From the NCBI RefSeq assembly GCF_006442795.2, contig NZ_CP083956.1, forward strand, positions 248,001 to 312,000: DNA of 64,000 bases, read 5' to 3'. A program made the position numbers and the translations under genes. Positions 33,773 through 44,157 of the stretch are shown piece after piece; within the stretch, counting starts at the first letter, position 1, and each line of letters opens with the position of its first letter. The notes beneath the pieces were generated by a model that worked only from the letters and a program-made list of their open reading frames with translations, had not been told where the DNA came from and ran no database searches. Source of the DNA: Mesorhizobium sp. B1-1-8 (GTDB lineage Bacteria > Pseudomonadota > Alphaproteobacteria > Rhizobiales > Rhizobiaceae).

Positions 33773-34566
33773 TTTCGGTCCGAAAGTTTGAGGTTGGCGG
33801 CGCCGCGCTTCAGATCGTCCTCGACGGTGGCGATGAGCTTCAGCGCTTCGGCGCGGGCTCCGGCCGGATCGTGCGCGGCGATGCAGTCGAAGATGGTGCG
33901 GTGATAGGGAAAGCTGGCATGGCCGAAATCGCGCACGCCGAGCGGATGTTCCCAGAAGCGGTGGAACAATTCATGCATGGCGGCGATGATCTGCTCGAAC
34001 AGCGGATTACCGGAGGCGCGGTAGATCGACTGGTGGAACTCCCAGTCCTCTTCCGAGGACATGCCGGCGCGGGTCCGGAAAGCCTCTTCCATGATGTCGA
34101 GCTTGCGCTCGATCTCGGCGATCTCGGCCTTGCCGGCGCGGACGGCGCAGAGTGCCGCGGCCTCGGCCTCCAGCGCGCGGCGGATCTCCAGCGTGCGCAT
34201 CAGGCCGGAAAAATCATTACCGCCGGCCAATGTCAGCGGCATGTGCAGCATGTCGGGCGAGACGGCGGTCTTCAGATAGGTGCCTGAGCCCTGCCGCCGC
34301 TCGACGAGGCCCAGCCCCTCCCAGCGGGTCAGCGCCTCGCGCACCGTGTTGCGGCTGACCTTGAGGCGCTCGGCCAGAATGCGCTCGGTCGGCAGCTTCC
34401 CGCCGGGGCCCAGCGCCTCCTGCCGGACGAAGCCGGCCAACGCTTTCAGCACCGCGTCGTCGCGGGCCGTGGTCTGGATGGGCGGGAGGAGATCGGTCAC
34501 GCCAAGCTTTACCGAAAGTGGTCCAATGGTCCAACCAATTTCTGCATGAACGAAGTGGTGAGTCAA
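33769..34566 (-). CDS. GntR-family (FadR subfamily) transcriptional regulator
   Basis: A 265-residue repressor-type regulator. The wHTH is at about residues 40-105 (GGKLPTERILAERLKVSRNTVREALTRWEGLGLVERRQGSGTYL) and an all-helical FCD ligand-binding domain follows (LEIRRALEAEAAALCA ... DWEFHQSIYRASGNPLFEQIIAAMHE). FCD domains often bind acidic metabolites through metal. It heads the unit with the PLP lyase and ABC importer genes and probably controls it. The first ~25 residues are poorly family-like, so the start may be further downstream. Confidence 0.85.
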   Translation of the reverse strand: MTHHFVHAEIGWTIGPLSVKLGVTDLLPPIQTTARDDAVLKALAGFVRQEALGPGGKLPTERILAERLKVSRNTVREALTRWEGLGLVERRQGSGTYLKTAVSPDMLHMPLTLAGGNDFSGLMRTLEIRRALEAEAAALCAVRAGKAEIAEIERKLDIMEEAFRTRAGMSSEEDWEFHQSIYRASGNPLFEQIIAAMHELFHRFWEHPLGVRDFGHASFPYHRTIFDCIAAHDPAGARAEALKLIATVEDDLKRGAANLKLSDRK

Positions 34567-34627
34567 CCGTGATATTCGGGTTCAATTGGGAGATTTTGGC
34601 CGGCTTATGCGCCGACGGCGCAGCCGC

Positions 34628-35341
34628 TCACGCGCCGACCTCCATGCCGAGCCGATCGGCCTGAGACTGGGCGACCTGCGGCGGACCCTCAAGGACCCAA
34701 TGTGATCGAATGGCGGCCTGGCCGGCTTCGGTCAGCGCGTAGACGCCGCGCTCGGCCCTGGCGAACCAGCCATAGTAATTGTGCAGCAGGATGCTGGCCG
34801 CGCGCGGCGAAAGCACTTTGAGATCGCGCGGCCGCTTCGGGCCTTCGGCCATGGCAGCGGCGCAGGCGAGCGCTTCCTGCCGGTAGGCGGTCATGATCGG
34901 TTTTCTGCTGCTGCCGCCGATCGCCGGATCGCCCTTGCGGCGGTGATGTTCCTCGATCAGGCGGGAGCGCCGCCTGGGATCGCGGCGAGGCGGCACGGCG
35001 GCGGGGCTGAGCAGCAGCTCGACCTTGCCCTTGCCGTCGACCGCCAGCAGCCCGAAACCCAGCCGCCGGCAGAGCGCGCGAAACCGGCGGTCATGCTCGC
35101 GGCCCTTGCCGCGCGCCGACTGCCGAGCCGCGAGCCAGACCTCGTCGCAGGCGGCGGCGCGGTCGACGCCCTGCAGCACGAGCTCGAGGTTGAACTGCAG
35201 CTTCAGCTCGCAGATGACGACGACCGGCGGCTCGCCATCGCGCAGCCCGACGATATCGCAGCGGCCGACTTCGCCCTTGACGGTGAAGTCGAGGCTCTCG
35301 AGAAACCGCTTCACCGGGCCGTAGAGGGACGTCTCCTGCAT
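34628..35341 (-). CDS. DUF2161 protein, PD-(D/E)XK nuclease-like
   Basis: A 237-residue protein of the DUF2161 family. The N-terminal part shows a PD-(D/E)XK-like core: ETSLYGPVKRFLES, GEVGRCDIVGL (Asp) and VVVICELKLQ (E-x-K). The C-terminal half resembles a winged helix (LKVLSPRAASILLHNYYGWFARAERGVYALTEAG). The family is annotated as putative phosphodiesterase; no function is proved. Start 35341 (MQETSLYGP) matches the family start; the longer frame to 35533 runs into the neighbouring gene. Confidence 0.8.
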   Translation of the reverse strand: MQETSLYGPVKRFLESLDFTVKGEVGRCDIVGLRDGEPPVVVICELKLQFNLELVLQGVDRAAACDEVWLAARQSARGKGREHDRRFRALCRRLGFGLLAVDGKGKVELLLSPAAVPPRRDPRRRSRLIEEHHRRKGDPAIGGSSRKPIMTAYRQEALACAAAMAEGPKRPRDLKVLSPRAASILLHNYYGWFARAERGVYALTEAGQAAIRSHWVLEGPPQVAQSQADRLGMEVGA

Positions 35342-35417
35342 GACACAGGCATAACCGATTCGAACCGGCGCGGCACCTGAACGGCGCTCGCCAATCCAAC
35401 CCGCTGCGTTCCGTGGA

Positions 35418-35879
35418 TTACTGCCTGGCGAACTGGCCCGAATAGGTTTGTCCGGCAAGCGTATAGGTGCCGGCCAGCACTCCATCGGAGAGCATCGTGA
35501 AGGTGAGATCCGCCCCGTTCGGGAGGCGCCCAATCTTCAATGTGTTGCCGACAATCCTGCCGGCGCCGTCGGCCACTCCCGGCTTGTTGTCGGCCACATC
35601 GCCCCACGCATAGCTGACCGTCACCTGCCCGCCTGGAGAAACCGTCAGCACGGCCAGCTTGCCTTCATAGATGCCATTGAGCTGGCCGGCCCATATGCCC
35701 GAAAATGCGGCATATTTGGCCGGAACGCCCTTGCCGGGGGGAGTGATGGTTACGGTCTCGTCCAGCACCGCCGAATTTGGGGCAGCAGGGGCCGCGACAG
35801 CAGCCAACGCGGGTTGAGATGGGGGCTCGGGCGGCGACTCGGAAGCCGACTGGCAGGCAACGAGCGCGAAGGCCGTCAA
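35418..35879 (-). CDS. Hypothetical protein, probable lipoprotein (start uncertain)
   Basis: The open frame begins inside the adjacent tRNA gene, so its first ATG (35966) cannot be the true start. A TTG at 35879 gives MTAFALVACQSAS; a TTG at 35933, overlapping the tRNA 3' end, would give a better lipoprotein signal (FLILGLTAFALVAC, lipobox LVAC). After a Pro/Ala-rich linker the domain (about 75 residues before the end) contains SGIWAGQLNGIYEGKLAVLTVSP and TLAGQTYSGQFARQ, likely a small beta-barrel. The family is not recognised. Confidence 0.6.
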   Translation of the reverse strand: MTAFALVACQSASESPPEPPSQPALAAVAAPAAPNSAVLDETVTITPPGKGVPAKYAAFSGIWAGQLNGIYEGKLAVLTVSPGGQVTVSYAWGDVADNKPGVADGAGRIVGNTLKIGRLPNGADLTFTMLSDGVLAGTYTLAGQTYSGQFARQ

Positions 35880-35921
35880 GCCGAGGATCAGAAAAGGGCC
35901 GAGAATCAGAAAAGAACTGTT

Positions 35922-35997
<76 letters not shown>

Positions 35998-36173
35998 ACT
36001 CCCGGCAGTCGGCCGGCGCCGTTTCCGGCGAAGAGATCCGGCGCGGGCCGAAGACCGCGCCGTCGTTAGTGCTGGCGGCTTCTAGCGCCGCCTTCGGTCA
36101 AGATCAAGCCTTCAAAGGGCGCTTTTTCGTCACAAGCCAGGAAGGCCGGCAAACGATCGCGCCAAGCGCCGGA

Positions 36174-36566
36174 TCAGACCTCGTCGTCATCGTCGCCGAC
36201 GCCGATCATGTCGGCAACGTCGTCGTCTTCTTCCTCTTCGTCGGCAAGGAAGGTGTCGTCCTCGTCTTCGCCGAGATCGACATCCTCGTCCTCACCGAGA
36301 TCGGGCAAATCGTCGCCGCCGGCCTTGGTCTCCTCGTCCGCCTCTTCGAGCGAGACGATCTCGGCACCCTCTTCTTCCTCGGTGTCCAGTTCCTTTTCGG
36401 CGACTTCCTCGTCTTCTTCGACGGCGGAAATCTTGCCCTCCTCGAAATAGGAACGCGGATAGCTCTTGCCGGTATAAGGCGAGACGACCGGGTCCTTGTT
36501 CAGGTCGTAGAATTTCCGACCCGTTTCGGGGTCGATGCGTTTGGTGCCAAGTTCAGCTTTTGCCAC
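36174..36566 (-). CDS. TIGR02300-family protein (FYDLN acid)
   Basis: A 130-residue protein of an alphaproteobacterial family. The conserved N-terminus is AKAELGTKRIDPETGRKFYDLNKDPVVSPYTGKSYPRSYF; the remainder is an extremely acidic, low-complexity tail (runs of Asp and Glu through DDDDEV). A GTG at 36566 with GAGG upstream gives exactly the family N-terminus MAKAELG; the ATG at 36629 adds 21 unrelated residues. The function is unknown. It often lies near aroA-cmk-rpsA in rhizobia, as here. Confidence 0.85.
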   Translation of the reverse strand: MAKAELGTKRIDPETGRKFYDLNKDPVVSPYTGKSYPRSYFEEGKISAVEEDEEVAEKELDTEEEEGAEIVSLEEADEETKAGGDDLPDLGEDEDVDLGEDEDDTFLADEEEEDDDVADMIGVGDDDDEV

Positions 36567-36698
36567 AGCAAGCCTCGTCAGTAAAAGAACGGTCCCCTTA
36601 GCGGCAGTTTGCGACGCTGTCAAAGCCAAAAGCCGGCATCATAAAACCCTGTCTTGAAAGGTCTCGCGCCAGGGGATGACCATTGCCCAACGCCGTGA

Positions 36699-38120
<1,422 letters not shown>

Positions 38121-38169
38121 CGGGTGATGGCAATCGCAAACCTGGAAAATTGGCGTCCGACATCCCTCC

Positions 38170-38343
38170 CTTCGTCATCCTGGGGCGAAGCAAGGAGCAA
38201 AGCGACGCGGCGCAGACCCCAGGATCCATGCCGTGACTTTGAAGCGTCGCAACGGTGCAGAATTCTGGTTCGCTGCACTCTTCGGCTGATGTCACGGCAT
38301 GGATCCCAGGGTCTCCGCTTCGCTACGCCCTGGGATGACGAAG
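38170..38343. repeat. Long inverted-repeat intergenic element (CTTCGTCATCCTGGG ends)
   Basis: A 174-bp element with ends CTTCGTCATCCTGGG and inverted CCTGGGATGACGAAG, and an inner inverted repeat ATCCATGCCGTGAC / GTCACGGCATGGATC. It is of the same general type as 3075-3176. It fills the aroA-cmk spacer and would form a large cruciform or mRNA stem. Confidence 0.75.
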
Positions 38344-38386
38344 GCGCGAGGGTTTGTCGCCAAGCAAACGAAGCGTCGGTCCATCC

Positions 38387-39037
38387 ATGACCCCGATCTT
38401 CACCATCGCCATCGACGGCCCCGCAGGTGCGGGCAAAGGCACGCTGGCCCGCCGGCTCGCCGACCACTACCGGCTGAACCTGCTCGACACCGGGCTCACC
38501 TATCGCGCCGTCGCCCACAAGCTGCTAGAGCTCGGCCTGCCGCTCGACAATGTCTCGGCGGCGGAAACCGCGGCGCGGCAGGTCGATCTGTCAGACCTCG
38601 ACCGCACGGTGCTGTCGGCGCATGCGGTGGGCGAGGCCGCCTCGAAAGTCGCCGTCATCCCGTCGGTGCGGCGCATCCTGGTCGAAAAGCAGCGCGACTT
38701 TGCAAAAAAGTCGCCGGGCGCGGTGCTCGATGGCCGCGACATCGGCACGGTCGTGTGTCCCGACGCCGCGATAAAACTCTATGTGACGGCAAGCGCCGAA
38801 GTGCGGGCGAGACGTCGCTTGAATGAAATCGAAAGCATGGGCGGCACGGCCGATTTCGGCGAAATCCTCGCCGACATCGAGCGCCGTGACGAGCGCGACA
38901 TGGGCCGAGCCGACTCCCCGCTCAAGCCGGCTGCCGACGCGCACTTGCTTGATACCAGCGAAATGGCTATAGAAGCCGCGTTCCTGGCGGCGAGAGCGAT
39001 CATCGACGACGTGCTCGCCAAGAGAAACAAGGCCTGA
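38387..39037 (+). CDS. cmk: Cytidylate kinase
   Basis: A 216-residue P-loop kinase phosphorylating CMP/dCMP. The P-loop is [17 protein letters not shown] (residues 8-20), then [26 protein letters not shown] and [17 protein letters not shown] (LID region), all typical. Start 38387 gives the family N-terminus [14 protein letters not shown]. It is followed by rpsA, a near-universal neighbour. Confidence 0.95.
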   Translation: MTPIFTIAIDGPAGAGKGTLARRLADHYRLNLLDTGLTYRAVAHKLLELGLPLDNVSAAETAARQVDLSDLDRTVLSAHAVGEAASKVAVIPSVRRILVEKQRDFAKKSPGAVLDGRDIGTVVCPDAAIKLYVTASAEVRARRRLNEIESMGGTADFGEILADIERRDERDMGRADSPLKPAADAHLLDTSEMAIEAAFLAARAIIDDVLAKRNKA

Positions 39038-39133
39038 GCCTGGGTTTTCTCCCGTGTTTCCGTTGTCGGAGACAGAGAAAATACCCATATCGGGCACGAA
39101 CCAGCCTGCCAGCATTCTTCATGCGCCGGACTT

Positions 39134-39166
39134 GCCGCTTAAGAAGCGGCCAAGGGCACTTTGCCC
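39134..39166 (+). promoter_or_regulatory. Two small hairpins in the rpsA leader
   Basis: GCCGCTT-aag-AAGCGGC (39134-39150) and GGGCA-ctt-TGCCC (39154-39166) stand about 80-110 nt before the rpsA start. Ribosomal S1 often represses its own translation through leader structure; these stems are candidates. No direct evidence. Confidence 0.35.
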
Positions 39167-39242
39167 GGAACGCCGGCAGGCCAACGCAACGCTAACCCAC
39201 GGCGCCCGCTCCGCTCAATTTGCGGGGCATCCAGGAGAAACA

Positions 39243-40940
39243 ATGTCTGTAGCTAATCCCTCTCGCGACGATTTCGCGAGCATGCTCGAAGAATCATTCA
39301 CCGCCGGCCATTCCGGCGAGGGCCAGGTTGTCCGGGGCACGATCACCGCGATCGAAAAGGACATGGCCATCATCGATGTCGGCCTCAAGGTCGAAGGCCG
39401 CGTGCCGCTGAAGGAATTCGGCGCCAAGGGCAAGGAAACCTCCCTCAAGGTCGGCGACACCGTCGAAGTCTATGTCGAGCGCATCGAGAACGCGCTGGGC
39501 GAGGCCATGCTGTCGCGCGAGAAGGCTCGCCGCGAGGAGAGCTGGGTGCGCCTGGAAGAGAAGTTCACCAAGGGTGAGCGCGTCGAAGGCGTCATCTTCA
39601 ACCAGGTCAAGGGCGGCTTCACCGTCGACCTCGACGGCGCCGTGGCGTTCCTGCCGCGCAGCCAGGTCGATATCCGTCCGATCCGCGACGTCTCGCCGCT
39701 GATGCACAACCCGCAGCCCTTCGAGATCCTCAAGATGGATCGTCGCCGCGGCAACATCGTGGTATCGCGCCGCACCGTGCTCGAGGAGAGCCGCGCCGAA
39801 CAGCGTTCGGAAATCGTGCAGAACCTCGAGGAAGGCCAGGTGGTCGAGGGCGTGGTCAAGAACATCACCGACTACGGTGCCTTCGTCGACCTCGGCGGCA
39901 TCGACGGCCTGCTGCACGTCACCGACATGGCATGGCGCCGCGTCAACCATCCGACCGAGATCCTCAACATCGGCCAGACGGTCAAGGTGCAGATCATCCG
40001 CATCAACCAGGAAACCCACCGCATCTCGCTCGGCATGAAGCAGCTCGAGTCGGATCCGTGGTCGGATATCGGCACCAAGTTCCCGATCGGCAAGAAGATC
40101 AAGGGCACCGTCACCAACATCACCGACTACGGCGCCTTCGTCGAGCTGGAGCCGGGCATCGAGGGTCTCATCCACGTTTCGGAAATGTCGTGGACGAAGA
40201 AGAACGTGCATCCCGGCAAGATCCTGTCGACGACTCAGGAAGTCGACGTGGTGGTGCTCGAGGTCGATCCGGCCAAGCGCCGCATCTCGCTCGGCCTCAA
40301 GCAGACGCTCGAGAATCCGTGGGAAGCCTTCGCACGCAACCATCCGGTCGGCAGCCAGGTCGAGGGCGAGGTCAAGAACAAGACCGAGTTCGGCCTGTTC
40401 GTCGGGCTCGACGGCGACGTGGACGGCATGGTCCATCTCTCCGACCTCGACTGGACCCGTCCGGGCGAGCAGGTGATCGAAGAGTACAATCGTGGCGACA
40501 TGGTCAAGGCGCAGGTGCTCGACGTCGACATCGAGAAGGAGCGCATCTCGCTCGGCATCAAGCAGTTGGCCCGCGACACGGTCGGCGAAGCGGCGACTTC
40601 CGGCGAATTGCGCAAGAACGCCGTCGTCACCTGCGAGGTCACCGGCGTCAAGGATGGCGGCCTGGAAGTGCGGCTGGTCGACAGCGGCCTCGAGACCTTC
40701 ATCAAGCGCTCCGACCTCAGCCGCGATCGCGACGAGCAGCGCCCCGAGCGCTTCACCGTCGGCCAGAAGGTCGATGCGCGCGTCATCGCCTTCGACAAGA
40801 AGACCCGCAAGCTGCAGGTCTCGATCAAGGCGCTGGAAATCGCCGAGGAGAAGGAAGCGGTCGCCCAGTACGGCTCGACCGACTCCGGCGCCTCGCTGGG
40901 CGACATCCTGGGCGCGGCGCTGAAGAAGCAGGGCAGCTAA
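39243..40940 (+). CDS. rpsA: 30S ribosomal protein S1
   Basis: A 565-residue protein with six S1 RNA-binding domains in tandem: for example GQVVRGTITAIEKDMAIIDVGLKVEGRVPLKEF (first), VVEGVVKNITDYGAFVDLGGIDGLLHVTDMAW (third) and KIKGTVTNITDYGAFVELEPGIEGLIHVSEMSW (fourth). It helps mRNA bind to the 30S subunit. AGGAG precedes the ATG. The frame is open upstream to 39054, but only the 39243 start matches the family (MSVANPSRDDFASMLEESF). A good intrinsic terminator follows. Confidence 0.96.
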   Translation: MSVANPSRDDFASMLEESFTAGHSGEGQVVRGTITAIEKDMAIIDVGLKVEGRVPLKEFGAKGKETSLKVGDTVEVYVERIENALGEAMLSREKARREESWVRLEEKFTKGERVEGVIFNQVKGGFTVDLDGAVAFLPRSQVDIRPIRDVSPLMHNPQPFEILKMDRRRGNIVVSRRTVLEESRAEQRSEIVQNLEEGQVVEGVVKNITDYGAFVDLGGIDGLLHVTDMAWRRVNHPTEILNIGQTVKVQIIRINQETHRISLGMKQLESDPWSDIGTKFPIGKKIKGTVTNITDYGAFVELEPGIEGLIHVSEMSWTKKNVHPGKILSTTQEVDVVVLEVDPAKRRISLGLKQTLENPWEAFARNHPVGSQVEGEVKNKTEFGLFVGLDGDVDGMVHLSDLDWTRPGEQVIEEYNRGDMVKAQVLDVDIEKERISLGIKQLARDTVGEAATSGELRKNAVVTCEVTGVKDGGLEVRLVDSGLETFIKRSDLSRDRDEQRPERFTVGQKVDARVIAFDKKTRKLQVSIKALEIAEEKEAVAQYGSTDSGASLGDILGAALKKQGS

Positions 40941-40967
40941 GCGCTTTCCCACAACCCGAAAACAAAA

Positions 40968-40996
40968 CCCCGCCGGAGCGATCCGGCGGGGTTTTT
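40968..40996 (+). terminator. Intrinsic terminator after rpsA
   Basis: CCCCGCCGGA-gcga-TCCGGCGGGG followed by TTTTT, 27 bp after the rpsA stop. Confidence 0.9.
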
Positions 40997-41018
40997 CTTT
41001 GGCGGAATGTCTATGGCA

Positions 41019-41726
41019 TCAGGCTCGGCCGTAGAGCGGCGCCAGCGTGCCGCTCATCGCCTGGTTGGCCGGCGAGGCAAGATAGGCAATCGCTTCGGCT
41101 GCCGCCTCCAGACTGACCCATTTGGCGACATCGGCATCCGGCATGGCGGCGCGGTTTGCCGGCGTGTCGAGCGTCGAAGGCGCCACGGCATTGACCAGGA
41201 TGCCCTTGCCCTTCAGCTCCTCGGCCATTGCCACCGTCATTGCGGCGACGGCTGCCTTGCTCATCGCATAGGCGACCATGCCGGAGCCGCGGCGCGGATC
41301 GAGCCCGGCGCGCGCGGTGACGTTGACGATGCGTCCGGCCGTGTCGGATGCCAGCATCGAACGCACCGCCGCGCGGCTGCACAGGAACGCGGTGCGGACA
41401 TTGGTGTCCATCATTTCGGCAAAGGATGCCGATTCGATCTTTTCCACCGGAGCCATGGTGAATCCGCCGGCGAGATGGATCGAGCCCCAGAGCTCCGGCA
41501 CATTGTTGTAGAAAGCATCGACCTTTTCCGGATCCGACAGATCGACATTGTGCGCCAGGTGGACGCTCGCATGCGCCGGGTAAGGGAAATGCGGCGGAGC
41601 CGCGGCATGGGCGTTGGGCACGTAGCAGATGGCGCCCTGCTCCAGCAACCTGCCGACAACCGCGCCGCCGAGCGCGCCTGTGCCGCCTGTGACCACGACA
41701 TGTCTGCCGTTAAGCGTTTCCGTCAT
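41019..41726 (-). CDS. SDR-family NAD(P)-dependent oxidoreductase
   Basis: A 235-residue classical short-chain dehydrogenase: VVVTGGTGALGGAVVGRLLEQG (cofactor loop), a WGSIHLAGG segment replacing NNAG, VNVTARAG and the Tyr-Lys pair in MVAYAMSKAAVAAM. The catalytic Ser position reads T/A-rich (IVNVTARAG), so activity needs care. It lies 189 bp downstream of the ketoarginine-decarboxylase-like gene on the same strand and may act on the aldehyde or alcohol formed there; this is inference. Confidence 0.8.
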   Translation of the reverse strand: MTETLNGRHVVVTGGTGALGGAVVGRLLEQGAICYVPNAHAAAPPHFPYPAHASVHLAHNVDLSDPEKVDAFYNNVPELWGSIHLAGGFTMAPVEKIESASFAEMMDTNVRTAFLCSRAAVRSMLASDTAGRIVNVTARAGLDPRRGSGMVAYAMSKAAVAAMTVAMAEELKGKGILVNAVAPSTLDTPANRAAMPDADVAKWVSLEAAAEAIAYLASPANQAMSGTLAPLYGRA

Positions 41727-41915
41727 AGTTCAACCGCTCCTGTCATTTTTATGATTATGCTTCTTGTGGTTATGCCGCCCCAATTTTCGAACGTCGCGCC
41801 TTTCGCGCTGTCACTCAATTGAAATATCGGCATGGCTGGCGCAGCGTCTTTGCATGTGTCATCGGGCCGGCGCGGCGCCAATGCGACGATGGCGGGCTGG
41901 CGGCAGCCAGGATCT

Positions 41916-43496
41916 TCAGTCGATGGTGATCTCGACAAGGCGTGGCCGCCCGGCCGCCCGCGCGCGCTTCAGCGCATCGGCGAGGCCGCCAACACCGCTC
42001 AGACGCTCGGCCCCGATGCCGTAAGCCTCGGCGAGCTTGCAGAAATCCGGCGGCGCCGGCGACACGCCGACCGGCTCGACGCCGACATCCAGCATCGAGG
42101 TCTCGATCTCGCGGTAGCCGCGATTGTTCCAGACGACGAAGATGACCGGCGCTTTCGCATCGAGCGCGGCACCAAGCTCCGCCAAGGTGAACTGGAAGCC
42201 GCCGTCGCCGGTGAGACACACGACCGGCGCATCCGGCACCGCAAGGACAGCGCCGATCGCCGCCGGCGGACCGTAACCCAGCGCGCCGAAACCGGTTGCG
42301 GCGTTGAACCAGCCGCCCGGCCGGTCGTGATCGTAATAAAGATTCGCGGCATAGATCGGCTGCGTGGAATCGCCGACGATGATCGCGCCGGGCAAGGCGT
42401 CGCGGATCACTTCGACGGCCCGTACCTGCGCCACATAATCCGGTTTCAGCTCGGCGAGCGCTGCCTCTCTTGCCGTGGCTGCGCGGGCTTCGCCGTCTTT
42501 TGCGGCGACGTGGTCAGGGCCGATCTCGGCCAGGAGCGCACGCAACGCCTCGGCGCAATCGGCCTGGATGCCGACCGTCACCGGGCGGCGGGCGAGCTGG
42601 TCGGCGCCGATGTCAATGCGGATCAGCTTCGACGGCAGCACGAAGCCGCCATCGGCATAGCCGTCATAGTCGGTCGGGCCGAATTCGGTGCCGGCCGCTA
42701 ACACCAGATCGGCGCCGGCCATCAGCGCGCGCATCGCCTTCAGGCTGGGGCTTGCCGGCACACAGAGCGGATGGCGATGCAGCAGGCCGCGCGCATTGGC
42801 GGTCTCGACGACCGGCGCGCCGAGCGCTTCAGCAAGGCGCTTCAGCGCCGGTTCGGCCCGCTTCGCCCCGCCGCCGGCCAGGATAAGCGGCCGCCGGGCG
42901 GCTTTGATGAGCCTTGCAGCTTCGGTGATCGCCGCCGCTGCCGGCGCGGGCGGCGTAGCGTTGGTCAGCACAGCCGCGATGCCGTCTGCCGGCTTCACCA
43001 TAACATCGGTCGGGATCTCGATATGGACCGGTCCCGGCCGCGCGGAGGCGAACAGCGCGAAGGCGCGGGCGAGCGCGCCCGGCAATTCGTCAGCCTCGGT
43101 GACGCGTTGCGAGAACAGCGCCACCTTCTCCATCATGCCGCGTTGGTCGGGCAGTTCGTGCAGGAAGCCGAGGCCTTTGCCCAGCGTGTCGATGGCGTTG
43201 ACGCCGGAGATCACCAGCATCGGCACCGAATCGGCGCGCGCCTGGCCCATGGCGGTGATGGTGTTGGTGAGGCCCGGCCCGGTGATGACGAAGGCGACGC
43301 CCGGCCGGCCGCTGGCGCGTGCATAGCCGTCGGCCATGAAGCCGGCCCCCTGCTCGTGGCGCGGCGTGACGTGGCGGATTTTTGACCGCGCAAGCCCGCG
43401 GTAGAGCTCGACCGTATGCACGCCCGGAATGCCGAAGACGGTGTCGACGCCATGCGCCTCGAGCAACGTGATGAGCGCTTCGCCGAGCGTGGTCAT
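41916..43496 (-). CDS. ThDP-dependent decarboxylase, AruI-like (5-guanidino-2-oxopentanoate decarboxylase)
   Basis: A 526-residue thiamine-diphosphate enzyme. The N-terminus MTTLGEALITLLEAHGVDTVFGIPGVHTVELYRGL carries the family's start and the cofactor Glu region (RHEQGAGFMADGYARASG). The ThDP-binding block is GDGGFQFTLAELGAALDAKAPVIFVVWNN. It resembles Pseudomonas AruI, which decarboxylates 2-ketoarginine to 4-guanidinobutyraldehyde, more than acetolactate synthase. It follows the TetR gene by 16 bp. ATG 43496 has GGGAAG upstream. Confidence 0.8.
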   Translation of the reverse strand: MTTLGEALITLLEAHGVDTVFGIPGVHTVELYRGLARSKIRHVTPRHEQGAGFMADGYARASGRPGVAFVITGPGLTNTITAMGQARADSVPMLVISGVNAIDTLGKGLGFLHELPDQRGMMEKVALFSQRVTEADELPGALARAFALFASARPGPVHIEIPTDVMVKPADGIAAVLTNATPPAPAAAAITEAARLIKAARRPLILAGGGAKRAEPALKRLAEALGAPVVETANARGLLHRHPLCVPASPSLKAMRALMAGADLVLAAGTEFGPTDYDGYADGGFVLPSKLIRIDIGADQLARRPVTVGIQADCAEALRALLAEIGPDHVAAKDGEARAATAREAALAELKPDYVAQVRAVEVIRDALPGAIIVGDSTQPIYAANLYYDHDRPGGWFNAATGFGALGYGPPAAIGAVLAVPDAPVVCLTGDGGFQFTLAELGAALDAKAPVIFVVWNNRGYREIETSMLDVGVEPVGVSPAPPDFCKLAEAYGIGAERLSGVGGLADALKRARAAGRPRLVEITID

Positions 43497-43512
43497 TGGT
43501 TTTCTTCCCTTC

Positions 43513-44157
43513 TCACTTTTCCTGGAATTGCTGTAGCGGCGCAAGGCCGAGTTCGGCCTCGACAGCCTTGATGCCTATCGCTGCCAATTCGCCGGGCGAG
43601 AACATCTCGCCGGCAAGGCAGCCTTCGATCCAGAGCCCGTCGATGATTGCATTGATCGCGATGGCATGATGGCGCAGCCGGCTCGCGTCCGGCTTGCGCT
43701 GTTCGGCGGCGAGCACCTCGGCCACAACCGCTTCCACCTCATTGCGAAAGCCAAGGTAGCCTTCGCGGTGGGCACGGGCCAGGGTCGCATCCGCACTGGC
43801 GCGGCCGAGGAAGGTTGCCCAGAGCGAAAACACCCGCGCATCGATGATCGGCGCGTTGAGGTTGGCGGTGATGAAAGCCGCCAAGCGTTGGCGTGGCGAG
43901 GCATCTTCCATGACCAATGCTGCTTTCGCCTGCTCGGTCATGCGGCCGACCAGTGCCGTATAGGCTTCCTGCAGCAATTCTTCCTTGCCGGGGAAATAGT
44001 GCCGGATCAGCCCGGCGGTGACGCCGGCACGCAGCGCGATGGTGCGCAAGGTGGCGCCCTGCAGACCATATTGCGCTACGCTGTCGAGAGTCGCTTCGAT
44101 CAGGTCCTGCCGCCGCCGCTCCTCGCCCTCGCGACGGAACTTGCGGCGCGCGTTCAT
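43513..44157 (-). CDS. TetR-family transcriptional regulator (BetI-like)
   Basis: A 214-residue regulator with an N-terminal TetR HTH (RRQDLIEATLDSVAQYGLQGATLRTIALRAGVTAGLIRHYFPGKEELL) and a C-terminal ligand-binding domain of the BetI-like type (FSLWATFLGRASADATLARAHREGYLGF; HHAIAINAIIDGLWIEG). Start 44157 forms an ATGA overlap with the upstream hydrolase gene. It probably represses this operon and perhaps the divergent importer operon, responding to a guanidino compound or its product. Confidence 0.88.
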   Translation of the reverse strand: MNARRKFRREGEERRRQDLIEATLDSVAQYGLQGATLRTIALRAGVTAGLIRHYFPGKEELLQEAYTALVGRMTEQAKAALVMEDASPRQRLAAFITANLNAPIIDARVFSLWATFLGRASADATLARAHREGYLGFRNEVEAVVAEVLAAEQRKPDASRLRHHAIAINAIIDGLWIEGCLAGEMFSPGELAAIGIKAVEAELGLAPLQQFQEK

